In this document: positions 26,350 to 35,051 of the stretch, one piece after another | How positions within the stretch are numbered: the stretch's first letter is position 1 | How the letters are laid out: each line of letters starts with the position of its first letter | Source: Chitinophagaceae bacterium | GTDB taxonomy: Bacteria > Bacteroidota > Bacteroidia > Chitinophagales > Chitinophagaceae | Direction: 5' to 3' | Assembly: GCA_016786745.1 (NCBI GenBank) | Contig: JAEUVS010000039.1 | Location: 1-51,657, forward strand | DNA: 51,657 nucleotides | Translations under genes and position numbers: made by a program | Notes under the pieces: model-generated | Database searches by the model: none | The model's input: only the letters and a program-made list of their open reading frames with translations | What the model was told of the DNA's origin: nothing

Positions 26350-27956
26350 GCGGGAACTTTGAGAATAGGAAAATACATATTGAATGTTGCTCCTTCACCG
26401 GGGCGGCCTTCCGCACAGATACAACCGTCGTGGTTGTCCATGATCTTTTTACAAAGCGAAAGTCCTATACCCGTACCGGAGTATTCGTGCTTGCCGTGCA
26501 ACCGCTGGAAGAGTGAGAATATCTGCTCAGCGTACTCTGGTTCGAAACCGATACCATTGTCGCTGACTTTTATCTCATGGTATTCTAGCGCGAAAAGAAA
26601 CTCGGAAACGCAGTTAATATCATCTCTCGATACTTTTTTCGCAGATATATTAATGACCGGGGCGCCGGTTGAAAATTTTAATGCATTGCCAATGAGGTTA
26701 GAGAATAGTTGGGTAACCTGTTGAGGAATTGCCCTGATAACGGGAAGTGGTCCTATATTCACTATGGCGTTTTTCTCACTGATCTGCACTTCAAAATCTG
26801 TGAGCACGTCGGATAGTATCTGTTGCAGATCCGTTTCAACTTTCATCGAAACCGTCTTAGAAAGGCGACTATACTCCAACACTGACCGAACCAGTGAAAC
26901 CATGCGGTCGGCCGACGTGAGGATTTTATTTACATAGCGGGTAACAGCGGCGGGGTCCCCTGGATTCTGTTCAATAAGGTCGGCAAAGGTTTGCACTTTT
27001 CTTAATGGTTCCTGCAAATCATGAGAGGCAGCAAAAGCAAACCGGTCGAGCTCTTCATTTCGCTGCTGTAGCTCATGAACGTATTCTTTTAATTTGTCTT
27101 CATTAAGTTTTTTTTCCGTGAGGTCGCGGGTAACCTTCGAGTAACCGATTATGTTGCCTCGTTCATCGTGCAACGCCGTGATAACGGTGCTTCCCCAAAA
27201 TTCAGATCCATCTTTCCTAACACGCCATCCTTCATGAATAGAACGGTCGCTTTTTGACGCTTCAGCGAGCAGTTGTTGCGGAAGCCGGCGTTGCCTGTCT
27301 TCTTCTCTATAAAAAATCTGGAAACTCTTACCAATAATTTCATCGACCCGGTATCCTTTGATCTTTTCTGCTCCAACGTTCCAGTTTTGAATAATTCCGT
27401 TAACGTCGAGGAGAATTATGGAGTAATCCTGCACTTCACCGATCATTCTATGATACCGTTCTTCACTCAAAGCCAGCTCCTCATTCTTCTTTCGCAATTG
27501 CTCAGCAATTGCCTTTAGTTGGTCCTCCGCAAGTTTTCGTTCGGTAAGGTCGCGGGTAACTTTTGAATAGCCGATTACCTCCTGGTCCTGCCCATGTAGT
27601 GCCGTGAGCGTAATGCTTCCCCAGAACTTCGATCCATCTTTGCGCACGCGCCACCCTTCATACGTTGCCTTGCCATTTGTTTTCGCCTCGTTAAGGAGCA
27701 TCTCCGGCATGCCGGCCGCACGATCTTCAGGCAGGTAAAAAATGCTGAAATGTTTACCAACCACTTCGCTTTGCCCGTACCCTTTTATTTTTTCGGCACC
27801 CTTGTTCCAGTTCAGAATGGAACCCTCTTCGTCGAGCAGGATGATCGCATAGTCTTCAACTTCCTCTATCATTTTATGATATCTGTCTTCACTTTTTCGT
27901 AAACGTTCACTCGTGTCCGCAAGCGTTGTTGCATGACCCTCCTTTTTTTGCTTCAT
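26346..27956 (-). CDS. Soluble PAS-PAS sensor histidine kinase
   Basis: 536 residues with ATG start and no membrane segment. Two PAS domains (about 25-140 and 165-282) share most residues, including the GWRVRKDGS and GYSKVTRDLTE blocks, so they are an internal duplication. A HisKA helix has the phospho-accepting His312 in FAAASHDLQEPLRK. The ATPase lobe has NLIGNALKF (420-428), DNGIGF (466-471) and GTGIGLS (494-500). Overlaps the upstream response regulator and the downstream CBM9 gene by four bases each. A cytoplasmic ligand, gas or redox signal is likely, but the cue is unknown. Confidence 0.95.
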   Translation of the reverse strand: MKQKKEGHATTLADTSERLRKSEDRYHKMIEEVEDYAIILLDEEGSILNWNKGAEKIKGYGQSEVVGKHFSIFYLPEDRAAGMPEMLLNEAKTNGKATYEGWRVRKDGSKFWGSITLTALHGQDQEVIGYSKVTRDLTERKLAEDQLKAIAEQLRKKNEELALSEERYHRMIGEVQDYSIILLDVNGIIQNWNVGAEKIKGYRVDEIIGKSFQIFYREEDRQRRLPQQLLAEASKSDRSIHEGWRVRKDGSEFWGSTVITALHDERGNIIGYSKVTRDLTEKKLNEDKLKEYVHELQQRNEELDRFAFAASHDLQEPLRKVQTFADLIEQNPGDPAAVTRYVNKILTSADRMVSLVRSVLEYSRLSKTVSMKVETDLQQILSDVLTDFEVQISEKNAIVNIGPLPVIRAIPQQVTQLFSNLIGNALKFSTGAPVINISAKKVSRDDINCVSEFLFALEYHEIKVSDNGIGFEPEYAEQIFSLFQRLHGKHEYSGTGIGLSLCKKIMDNHDGCICAEGRPGEGATFNMYFPILKVPA

Positions 27957-28357
27957 GATTTTGGTTTTTCCAGGATCCGGTTCAAATGATTTACTAAAAC
28001 GCCCAATTTGCCCGGCTTAACCAGAAAATCATCCGCACCGAGCTTACGTGTTGTTTGCTTCAGCTCCTCGTTCGACGATGTAGAGTACATGATCACTTTT
28101 ACGTCTTTAAGGTGCGGAATCTTTTTAATCTCAGGCAGGCACTGCAGGCCGTTCATTTTCGGCATGTTGATGTCCAGGAAAATATAATCAGGAACGTAAG
28201 ACACATTCTCCTTTAGTTCTTTCAATGCCAAAGTACAATCACTTGCCGACCGGAGATTAATACTATCGTCTACTTTCTGTAGCGCCATAGCAAATATTTC
28301 CAGATCGTCGATGTCGTCGTCTATGACGAAACATGTTTGTATACTTCTCTCTGTCAT
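27953..28357 (-). CDS. Single-domain response regulator
   Basis: 134 residues from the ATG at 28355-28357; an in-frame TTG 27 bases upstream is less likely. Receiver domain only: acidic pocket DDD (13-15), phospho-acceptor Asp62 in IFLDINMPKMNG, switch Ser92 in MYSTSS and Lys114 in FLVKPGK. No DNA-binding output, so it may relay phosphate or control the kinase, in the style of Rcp1-type regulators. Overlaps the kinase gene by four bases. Confidence 0.94.
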   Translation of the reverse strand: MTERSIQTCFVIDDDIDDLEIFAMALQKVDDSINLRSASDCTLALKELKENVSYVPDYIFLDINMPKMNGLQCLPEIKKIPHLKDVKVIMYSTSSNEELKQTTRKLGADDFLVKPGKLGVLVNHLNRILEKPKS

Positions 28358-28427
28358 ATTTTCGGCGATGTAACCCCGGTTCAATTACGTTATTCGTTGT
28401 CACCTTGTGGTGACATCGAAATTTTCT

Positions 28428-30557
28428 CTACTTCGCTAACGGATCGGGGCGTATCTGGAATTTAAAAACTTTACTTGGTGTTCCTTTTCCACCTTCCATA
28501 TGGAATGGGGCGCGGGTGCTTATCGTTGCCCATAAACCGCGACCTTTCCACCCGGCATTCGGATCGTCAATTCTTCCATCCATCCACTTGGTATAAAAAC
28601 CTAACGGATACGGTACACGCAGCACTACCCACTTTCCATCCTTTAATGCCAGCAGTCCTTCCGACTCATTACCTGTGTTGATCGGGGTATTTTCTCCAAG
28701 TCCTGACGTATTAAACTGATCGACCCAGGTATAATAGCTCGACTCTGCACTACCTGGAATATCCAGGCCCTTGAATTGCGGCAGCGGCTCTGTATAAAAC
28801 GTCCAGCCCTCCGGGCAATGCTGACCGGTTGCCTTTGGCCCGCTGCGGATTTTACATTTTCTGCAGTCGAAGCTTGCGAGGTGACCACTTGCTAATGCCA
28901 CCCACGCAACGCCGTTTCGATCCACATCCATGCCCCGCGGAGAAAATCCTTCCACGGGCTCACCTTTCTCATTTAACGGAAGTTCGAAGTATTCAGCTAG
29001 AGCCGTTTCGCTGGGATTTTTTCCGGGGTTTAAACGAACCAATCCACCCGGATAACTAAGATGAGAGCCCCACACGGAACCATCGGGCGCAGGTGAACAG
29101 GCATACAAACCCGTCGTTATTCGCTTGTCTTTAGCCGGATCATCTGGTGCATCGGGTTCGGTATATGCATCACGCTTGCCATTACCATTAAAGTCAAGAA
29201 TAAGCGGGGTCCAACCCTGTGCTGCCTTCTCATCGCCTGTCTCCAAATATTTTTTCGTGTTTAACCAGCCCACAACTGACCCTCCGCCGCTTGTCCAGAG
29301 TGTATTATTTTCATCCTCGGCAAACATTAAGTGATGCGTGCTGAAACAAGTGTTGATGGGAATGTATTTTTTTGTTTTTGGATCATAAACTCCCAGGTGG
29401 CGGTATGATTTATCGACAGGGAAAACTTTCGCAGATGGATGATCAGAACCCTCTTTACAGAAATCCGGGTTATCGGATGGTCGAACTGTTGCAGTGATCC
29501 ATACGCGACCTTCTTTATCCATCATCGGATTATGAACATTCGTTTTGCTGTTCCATATGGCGGTGTCACCCCAATATGGTGAAGGTTGTACAACTTCGCC
29601 CGACGCTGATTGCGTGTTTGAATCGAGTACAGAAAGAGGCACCTGGCTAATGTTATGTGTCACCGGGTCAAGCACAGGAAGATAATCGGTACTTAACTCG
29701 GTGGAGCCAAAAATAAGTCCGTTGGCGTTTACTGTTGGATTTCTTCTATCGGTCGACACCTCATCGTGTAAATATGCTTTTGGATCGGCCCAGTCCCATT
29801 GAGAAATTACCACGTTGCGTTCCATGCCTTGTGGCCGTTGGGGCTTAGAAGGAAGCTCTCCCTGCGCGATACGGTCGGTCCAGTCTGCCATCATTCTCAG
29901 CATTTCTTCTCGTCCAACAGCCATGGCGCCGCCGATCATTGAACCGCCGGCCTGGCCCGACTGCAATCTTCTCTCCCATGCTTTGAAAGAATTCTCAAAC
30001 TTTCCGAGTGATGGTTGAAACTCACGTGTGCCTTTACTGCCAAGTTGATGGCAGGCGAGGCAGGTGCCGGATTTAATATTTCTAATAAAATCAGCCTGAA
30101 CTTTCATATTTGGATTTATTCCGTTCCCTTGTGGCCCGGTGCCCGGAAACTTCGATTTATCCGGAACATCAAGTAACGAAAACCAATATCCTGCCGGATA
30201 ATATTGTGCCGCGTCCTTATCCGACGGCGCGATTACGGCAGCCAGATCCATTTTACTGCCTGGTTTTGCGTCTTTCTTCTCCGAATCAACCAGTCCATAG
30301 CCTCGTACCCAAATCTTATAATTTGCGTTTGGAAGTTCGGGAAGCAGGTAGCGACCCGCATCGTCTGTCACGACTATTTTCGCGAAACGCGTCGGAAGGT
30401 CGTATGTTTCAGCGATTACCCATACCCCGGCTTCCGGTCCATTAGGGCCGGTTACGGTTCCCCCGATGTCGTTATCTCCAATGTTTACATCTTGAGTTGT
30501 AGTGGAACATGCTGTAATGATGATTGAAGCAACCAGGATGAGATAGTTTTTTTTCAT
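28428..30557 (-). CDS. Lipoprotein with carboxypeptidase-regulatory domain, c-type haem site and propeller
   Basis: 709 residues from ATG at 30555-30557; an alternative ATG lies nine bases upstream. Lipobox Cys17 (SIIITACSTT). A carboxypeptidase-D-regulatory-like beta domain (about 30-110) precedes a haem-binding CLACH at 166-170, then a long region of NHL/Vgb-like propeller blades (HNPMMDKEGRVWITATVRPS, HHLMFAEDENNTLWTSGGGS, CSPAPDGSVWGSHLSYPGG, GMDVDRNGVAWVALASGH). It probably sits in the envelope and passes electrons from an oxidised substrate. It starts the series of minus-strand genes and lies 70 bases upstream of the response regulator. Confidence 0.75.
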   Translation of the reverse strand: MKKNYLILVASIIITACSTTTQDVNIGDNDIGGTVTGPNGPEAGVWVIAETYDLPTRFAKIVVTDDAGRYLLPELPNANYKIWVRGYGLVDSEKKDAKPGSKMDLAAVIAPSDKDAAQYYPAGYWFSLLDVPDKSKFPGTGPQGNGINPNMKVQADFIRNIKSGTCLACHQLGSKGTREFQPSLGKFENSFKAWERRLQSGQAGGSMIGGAMAVGREEMLRMMADWTDRIAQGELPSKPQRPQGMERNVVISQWDWADPKAYLHDEVSTDRRNPTVNANGLIFGSTELSTDYLPVLDPVTHNISQVPLSVLDSNTQSASGEVVQPSPYWGDTAIWNSKTNVHNPMMDKEGRVWITATVRPSDNPDFCKEGSDHPSAKVFPVDKSYRHLGVYDPKTKKYIPINTCFSTHHLMFAEDENNTLWTSGGGSVVGWLNTKKYLETGDEKAAQGWTPLILDFNGNGKRDAYTEPDAPDDPAKDKRITTGLYACSPAPDGSVWGSHLSYPGGLVRLNPGKNPSETALAEYFELPLNEKGEPVEGFSPRGMDVDRNGVAWVALASGHLASFDCRKCKIRSGPKATGQHCPEGWTFYTEPLPQFKGLDIPGSAESSYYTWVDQFNTSGLGENTPINTGNESEGLLALKDGKWVVLRVPYPLGFYTKWMDGRIDDPNAGWKGRGLWATISTRAPFHMEGGKGTPSKVFKFQIRPDPLAK

Positions 30558-30838
30558 ACCAAGCATGGTTTTCGCGTTAATTGAATGACAAACTACTGTA
30601 ATGGAAGTTAAGTTTTCTTTTGGAATGAAATGTGCTTCCCGGATCGGAACATGACTGTGTAAAAAATAAAAAGTGTAGAATCGGCTCGTCACTTTTACAT
30701 TATATAGTTATATCGGCGCGGGCACGATTTTGCCAATCTGAAGGGCAGATTCAACACGCATCGATACAATGACGCGTTAGCAATCACATCGTAAGATGGT
30801 TTTCTTAACCAATTACCTGGCATTTAAAAAATCACATT
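30558..30838. promoter_or_regulatory. Divergent A+T-rich intergenic region with two hairpins
   Basis: 281 bases between the cytochrome lipoprotein (minus) and PRC-barrel gene (plus), so it should hold both promoters. An AAAAGTG / CACTTTT hairpin lies at 30669-30696 and a perfect AATCTG-AAGGG-CAGATT hairpin at 30735-30751. I do not see a convincing TTTG / TAnnTTTG pair. Confidence 0.35.
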
Positions 30839-31498
30839 ATGGAAACTAACAATTCCTTCAACCGGTTACGTGAACTTCGAGGCAGTGGATATGAAATAGC
30901 GGATGGAGAACCGGATATCATCGGCTGGTCGATCCGGGACACGAATGATCGTAAAATTGGTGTTGTAAATGATTTGCTTTTTGAACCGGAACAACAGAAA
31001 GTGAGATATATCGTTGCGAACCTCAGGGATAATGATTTCGGCATCGACAGGAGAAAAGTGCTGATACCGATTGGCATTGCCCTCCTGCATGAAAACAACG
31101 ATGATGTTATTCTTAATTCTACCAGCGCGTGGCAGATCAGGGCACTTCCCACGTATGACAGGAATATGACAGACCAGGATGAGCGGGACATTTTCACCAT
31201 ATTTTCGACTACCAACACTTCACTGACAAATACTGATTCGCAACCGTATCGGAACATCTATGAACATATCAATTATAACTACGACAATTTGTTTCGGAAC
31301 AGGCGAAAAGAAAACAGGCCGAATAAAACGTTTGGTATAAAACAGAGAGAAACCAATGGTGCCGATAGCATGCAATCGCCCGATTACAACCGTGAACACC
31401 AATATATAAATGGAGAACGACTATTGGACCGGATCAGGAATGTGAAAAACGATTTAAACGAGATTGAAAGAGACCTGCGGAACAATCGTGAATTTTAG
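30839..31498 (+). CDS. PRC-barrel domain protein
   Basis: 219 residues with ATG start. N-terminal PRC-barrel (about 20-115): GYEIADGEPDIIGWSIRD, then GVVNDLLFEPEQQKVRYIVA and RRKVLIPIGIALLHE. The second half is polar, rich in Asn, Arg and Tyr (NYNYDNLFRNRRKENRPNK), and ends in a charged helix. No signal or membrane segment. Such proteins are common single genes in Bacteroidota, often stress-induced; a function is not established. It has its own divergent promoter region. Confidence 0.82.
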   Translation: METNNSFNRLRELRGSGYEIADGEPDIIGWSIRDTNDRKIGVVNDLLFEPEQQKVRYIVANLRDNDFGIDRRKVLIPIGIALLHENNDDVILNSTSAWQIRALPTYDRNMTDQDERDIFTIFSTTNTSLTNTDSQPYRNIYEHINYNYDNLFRNRRKENRPNKTFGIKQRETNGADSMQSPDYNREHQYINGERLLDRIRNVKNDLNEIERDLRNNREF

Positions 31499-31566
31499 TC
31501 TTCCCTGTTCTTTAAGTGGACTAAAACTCCCAATTTTGGAACAATTTAAGAGGCTCGGTAGCTTCA

Positions 31567-31588
31567 AACCCGCTCCGGTAGCGGGGTT
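31567..31588 (+). other. GC-rich hairpin between PRC-barrel and zinc-ribbon genes
   Basis: AACCCGCT (31567-31574) pairs with AGCGGGGTT (31580-31588) with one bulged G. No T-run follows, so it is not a clear terminator. It lies in the 138-base gap after the PRC-barrel gene and upstream of the 31637 start. Confidence 0.35.
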
Positions 31589-31636
31589 CGTCTGTGGCAT
31601 AGTACTCGTGGATCAATAGGCAAAGAAGCACCTATT

Positions 31637-32074
31637 ATGATCCCTGCCAACAACCTCGACAATTGCATGTGCTGCGCCGACCCTATTGATTACCGTGAGT
31701 ATGTTGATACCATGGATTCATTCGGTATCGCCATGTGCCAGCATTGCACGCGCAACTATATTTCGAAATTACCACAGTCTGAACCGCTGGAGCGGAAACT
31801 GTATGCCGCGTTGCTGGGCAAGGGCATAAAGGGCGCCGAACTGCAATATTTCGATGGTTTTAAAACAGTTGATATTGCTATTCTTTCGGCGCGGTTACAT
31901 ATTGAATTAGATGGACCAAATCACGGGTTGGCAGATAAGTGGCGTACAAACTATTCGCTGACACAAAGCGATGTGCTGACACTGCGAATTCCGGATTCAG
32001 TTGTGCTGGAAGATATAGAATCAGCTGCTGCTCTTATTACAAAGGTTGTATCTCTCAGGCAACCTGCGGCGTGA
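31637..32074 (+). CDS. Small zinc-ribbon protein with PD-(D/E)XK nuclease-like motif
   Basis: 145 residues with ATG start. The N-terminus has cysteines 10, 12, 13, 34 and 37 (NCMCCADP and MCQHCTRN), spaced like a zinc ribbon. The rest resembles the DUF559/Vsr-type endonuclease fold: VDIAILSARLHIELDGPNHG supplies Asp79, Glu90 and Asp92 at the expected distance, then a strand VLTLRIPDSVVLEDIE. No partner methyltransferase or toxin-antitoxin gene is next to it. It converges on the PIG-L gene with 33 bases between. Nuclease activity is inferred from the motif only. Confidence 0.62.
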   Translation: MIPANNLDNCMCCADPIDYREYVDTMDSFGIAMCQHCTRNYISKLPQSEPLERKLYAALLGKGIKGAELQYFDGFKTVDIAILSARLHIELDGPNHGLADKWRTNYSLTQSDVLTLRIPDSVVLEDIESAAALITKVVSLRQPAA

Positions 32075-32107
32075 TGCCAACCCCGCGCAGGCGATAAACG
32101 ACGTTGT

Positions 32108-32866
32108 TCACTTAGGTAATAATCCGTTGAACAGCGTTGAATTGTCCTGGATTCGCACAAATGCCTCAGCGGCTTTAACACCGAGCGCTCTTCCCCTGAA
32201 TTTTTCCATGTCTGCATGCACTATGTCATAAATATCTGCAGGGTCCTGGCTGGTATGGCAGAACAGCGCCTCCCGCTTTTGTGCCTGTGTAGAAGAAATA
32301 TCGCAGAAGTCGGTTGGTGTAAAACCGGTTGTTTGTATGCCGTACGATACTTCGAAAAAATACAACGGGTATTTTTGATTTGACCTGAACCATGCCTGTA
32401 TGGCCAGGTTAGCCGCGGCCTGGTGATCCCTGTGCGAATCGATTGGCCAATGCGTGAAAACCATAGAAGGTTTTTCGCTTTCAATCAGCTTCGAAAGCGT
32501 ATCGATCCATTCATTATTTACTATCGTCGCGCCGTCGATCTGGCCCGCGAACACAGGTTTCGCTTTTATAATTTTACAGGCGTTGAGCGCTTCCTGTTTC
32601 CTTATGGCAGCCGCCTCGCTATGCGATTTTCCCTGGATACCTGCCTCACCGGTTGTAAGATAGATGATGGTCACATTGTAGCCGGCTCTCGCCAGTAACG
32701 CAAGCGTTCCACCACATCCGCTTTCAGGATCATCGGGATGTCCCCCCACGCACACTACATTACCTGGTGATGCATTTGATGGAGAAGAATGTGCAAGGTT
32801 CGACATCAAAAAAGCGCCGAGGCCCGTTGCTGATTGTTTAACAAAATCGCGTCGTTTGTTTGCCAC
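32108..32866 (-). CDS. PIG-L/LmbE family deacetylase, exported, GTG start
   Basis: 252 residues. GTG at 32864-32866 is the best start because no in-frame ATG lies between it and an upstream stop codon. A twin-arginine-like leader (NKRRDFVKQSATGLGAFLMS) suggests export. The zinc site motif HPDDPESGCGG is at 43-53, with the second half of the site in HWPIDSHRDHQAA. Family members remove N-acetyl groups from glucosamine derivatives. It is the last gene of the planctomycete-style minus-strand set, 39 bases after the membrane cytochrome. Confidence 0.9.
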   Translation of the reverse strand: MANKRRDFVKQSATGLGAFLMSNLAHSSPSNASPGNVVCVGGHPDDPESGCGGTLALLARAGYNVTIIYLTTGEAGIQGKSHSEAAAIRKQEALNACKIIKAKPVFAGQIDGATIVNNEWIDTLSKLIESEKPSMVFTHWPIDSHRDHQAAANLAIQAWFRSNQKYPLYFFEVSYGIQTTGFTPTDFCDISSTQAQKREALFCHTSQDPADIYDIVHADMEKFRGRALGVKAAEAFVRIQDNSTLFNGLLPK

Positions 32867-32905
32867 GTGGTTAAAATTTTCGCTGATTGTATTTAAGAGA
32901 AGGAA

Positions 32906-35050
32906 TCAATTTACAAACACTTCATCAATATAAAATGCGGTAGAGCCGCCTTTCTGCTGGTGCCATTCCGGGAGTTTGGGTAAAGGTTTTACAATAATTT
33001 TTATCACCTGCAAATCCATTTGCGGAAAATTACATTCAACAGGAAGAATTTCTCGGTATAACATTTCTGTCGGTTGCCTGGGGTGTTGCGTGCTCAGCAA
33101 TTTAAGATTGCGTTCATCTGTTCCCACCCAAAATTGCACATCCTGCGGTGGCATAATAGAGGCGCTTATATCCATTAAATAACTTACGGTAATATTCGAT
33201 GCCTTTACCGGCTTATTAAAATACAACATGCATTCCATTGGTTTGTCGCGAAAGCCGAGCCACATTCCGCTGGAGAAATTGATCTCACTTTTTTCACCAT
33301 CAATAAGCATACGGGCGGTTGTGCCTACATCAGGTTTTTTATGTTTGCCAACCAGCACTGCACTATCGGGCACGTACGTTTGTTTAAAATAAAAGTGTTG
33401 CACAACATCACTCGCTATCCATCCTTTCTTAAACGCCTTTGATTTTATCATCGTATTCTTATCAAGGATAACTGCTTCTGTATATAAACGCGAATTGACA
33501 CTGTCTGGTTCCGTTCCGTCAACGGTATACCTGATAGCGGCGCCATTGATATAATGCCTGAGTTTTACGGGCAACGTTTTCCCGAACACTTCCTTCTCAG
33601 AAACATATTGCGGCGGCGTAAGCTGCAACACGGTGGTGTCGCCACTAAAGCCCAGGTTAAACACCGCTTTGCGATTTTCTTTTTCAAGTTGAAGCAGATC
33701 CTGCTGCGTTACGCTGGTATTCCATAGAAATGCATTTTTCAGCGAAGCAAACGAAGCGAGATCGCCGAGTTTGCCGGCTATAACCGGGCTGCCGGCAAGC
33801 GAAATTGATTTAAGCGCCGGGAGCGGTGCCAACGCAGATAATCCCGAACCTGTTACCTGCGTTTCATTGAGATTAAGCTTTCGCAATTCTTTAAATTGCG
33901 TGAGCTTGCTGAGCATATCATCTTTCACCGGCATTTTCGCTAAACTTATCTCCACGATATTATCTTTCAACGGTAACAGCTCATCAATAGACGCATCAGA
34001 AAAACCCGCACTATTGAAAAAATGCACACGTAATGCAGGTGAGCCTTCCGCAAGCGGAACGATGATTCTATTTGGATTGCTCAGCTGCTGAACGTCCGAC
34101 TCATCGGCCTCCTTAAACGTATATATTTCCTCCGATCCTGAACCAAACGTTTTTCTCGCAATCATGTAAAGCGTATCGCTGGTCGACAGATCAATTATTT
34201 TCTTTTCAAAATCTGCTCCCTGTCTTATCCAGCCTTCAATTACAGTAATTTCGTCGGCAGTTAGCTGCGGTTTATTTGCAGGAGGCATATGCTTCTTATT
34301 CTCAACCGGCAGATGAACGCGCTTCATCATCAATCCCAGGTCTGTTTTACTCGTATCCCATGGTTTCCCTCCCCTGCCACCTTTCAGCAACAGCGCCTTT
34401 GTCTCCATAATCAGTTGTCCTTTCGCCTTGTTTGTATTGTGGCACGACATACACTTATCTTCCAGTATCGGTTGAACAAGATCAGCAAACACCAGCGCCT
34501 CATCAAAAGGCGGTAATTTTCTCGCAGAATCCTCATTGGTTACCGGCATCAGCACATAGTTTTCTCCATGTGTGAGCGTTGCGCCGTAGTGTCCGGCGAT
34601 AACGAGAAGCACGCTTGTCATTACGGCCGCTCCACGAAGCAACGCAATGTTGGCGATCAACCATACCCTGAATATGCACACCAGGAACAATATGATTGGC
34701 AATGCTACTCCCGTCCATTTGTGCCAGGCCATCACTTCATTCGCATATTCACCGCCGTTAGACAAAAAGAAACCCATCAGCGCCGTGACAACAGCCGTAA
34801 GTGAAACAATCAGTAAAAGATAGTGAAGCAGCGAATCAAATACCGGTTGCCGAAGTTTGGAGGCAGGAACAACTAAAATGAAAAGGGTAACAAATACCAA
34901 CAGTGCAATCGGGAAGTGAAGTAACAAAGGATGCATGCGACCAAACACCTGTAGCCACGACGGCACAACAATCCTGTCTTCAACCAATAAAAAAAATACC
35001 AGCAGGCAGTTTAACGGAACAAGCGCACTAAATAGAATCCTCCTAATCAT
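32906..35050 (-). CDS. DUF2231-type membrane protein with c-type haem, LRR and FN3-associated domains
   Basis: 714 residues from the ATG at 35048-35050, one base after the DUF1501 stop; a longer ORF would run into that gene. Four or five membrane segments in the first 165 residues (MHPLLLHFPIALLVFVTLFI and others) match DUF2231. A haem-binding CMSCH (200-204) follows, with the planctomycete cytochrome PPANKP motif. Short leucine-rich repeats come next (ELRKLNLNETQVTGSGLSAL), then an FN3-associated module (IRYTVDGTEPDSVNSRLY) and a C-terminal discoidin-like beta region. Likely an inner-membrane electron carrier with a periplasmic binding part. Confidence 0.85.
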   Translation of the reverse strand: MIRRILFSALVPLNCLLVFFLLVEDRIVVPSWLQVFGRMHPLLLHFPIALLVFVTLFILVVPASKLRQPVFDSLLHYLLLIVSLTAVVTALMGFFLSNGGEYANEVMAWHKWTGVALPIILFLVCIFRVWLIANIALLRGAAVMTSVLLVIAGHYGATLTHGENYVLMPVTNEDSARKLPPFDEALVFADLVQPILEDKCMSCHNTNKAKGQLIMETKALLLKGGRGGKPWDTSKTDLGLMMKRVHLPVENKKHMPPANKPQLTADEITVIEGWIRQGADFEKKIIDLSTSDTLYMIARKTFGSGSEEIYTFKEADESDVQQLSNPNRIIVPLAEGSPALRVHFFNSAGFSDASIDELLPLKDNIVEISLAKMPVKDDMLSKLTQFKELRKLNLNETQVTGSGLSALAPLPALKSISLAGSPVIAGKLGDLASFASLKNAFLWNTSVTQQDLLQLEKENRKAVFNLGFSGDTTVLQLTPPQYVSEKEVFGKTLPVKLRHYINGAAIRYTVDGTEPDSVNSRLYTEAVILDKNTMIKSKAFKKGWIASDVVQHFYFKQTYVPDSAVLVGKHKKPDVGTTARMLIDGEKSEINFSSGMWLGFRDKPMECMLYFNKPVKASNITVSYLMDISASIMPPQDVQFWVGTDERNLKLLSTQHPRQPTEMLYREILPVECNFPQMDLQVIKIIVKPLPKLPEWHQQKGGSTAFYIDEVFVN

Positions 35051-35051
35051 T

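Noticed and set aside
31550..31625. tRNA-like stretch with GGTTCG and a GC-rich arm
   Set aside because: The stem pairs on the wrong side for a T-arm and no acceptor or anticodon arm can be drawn.
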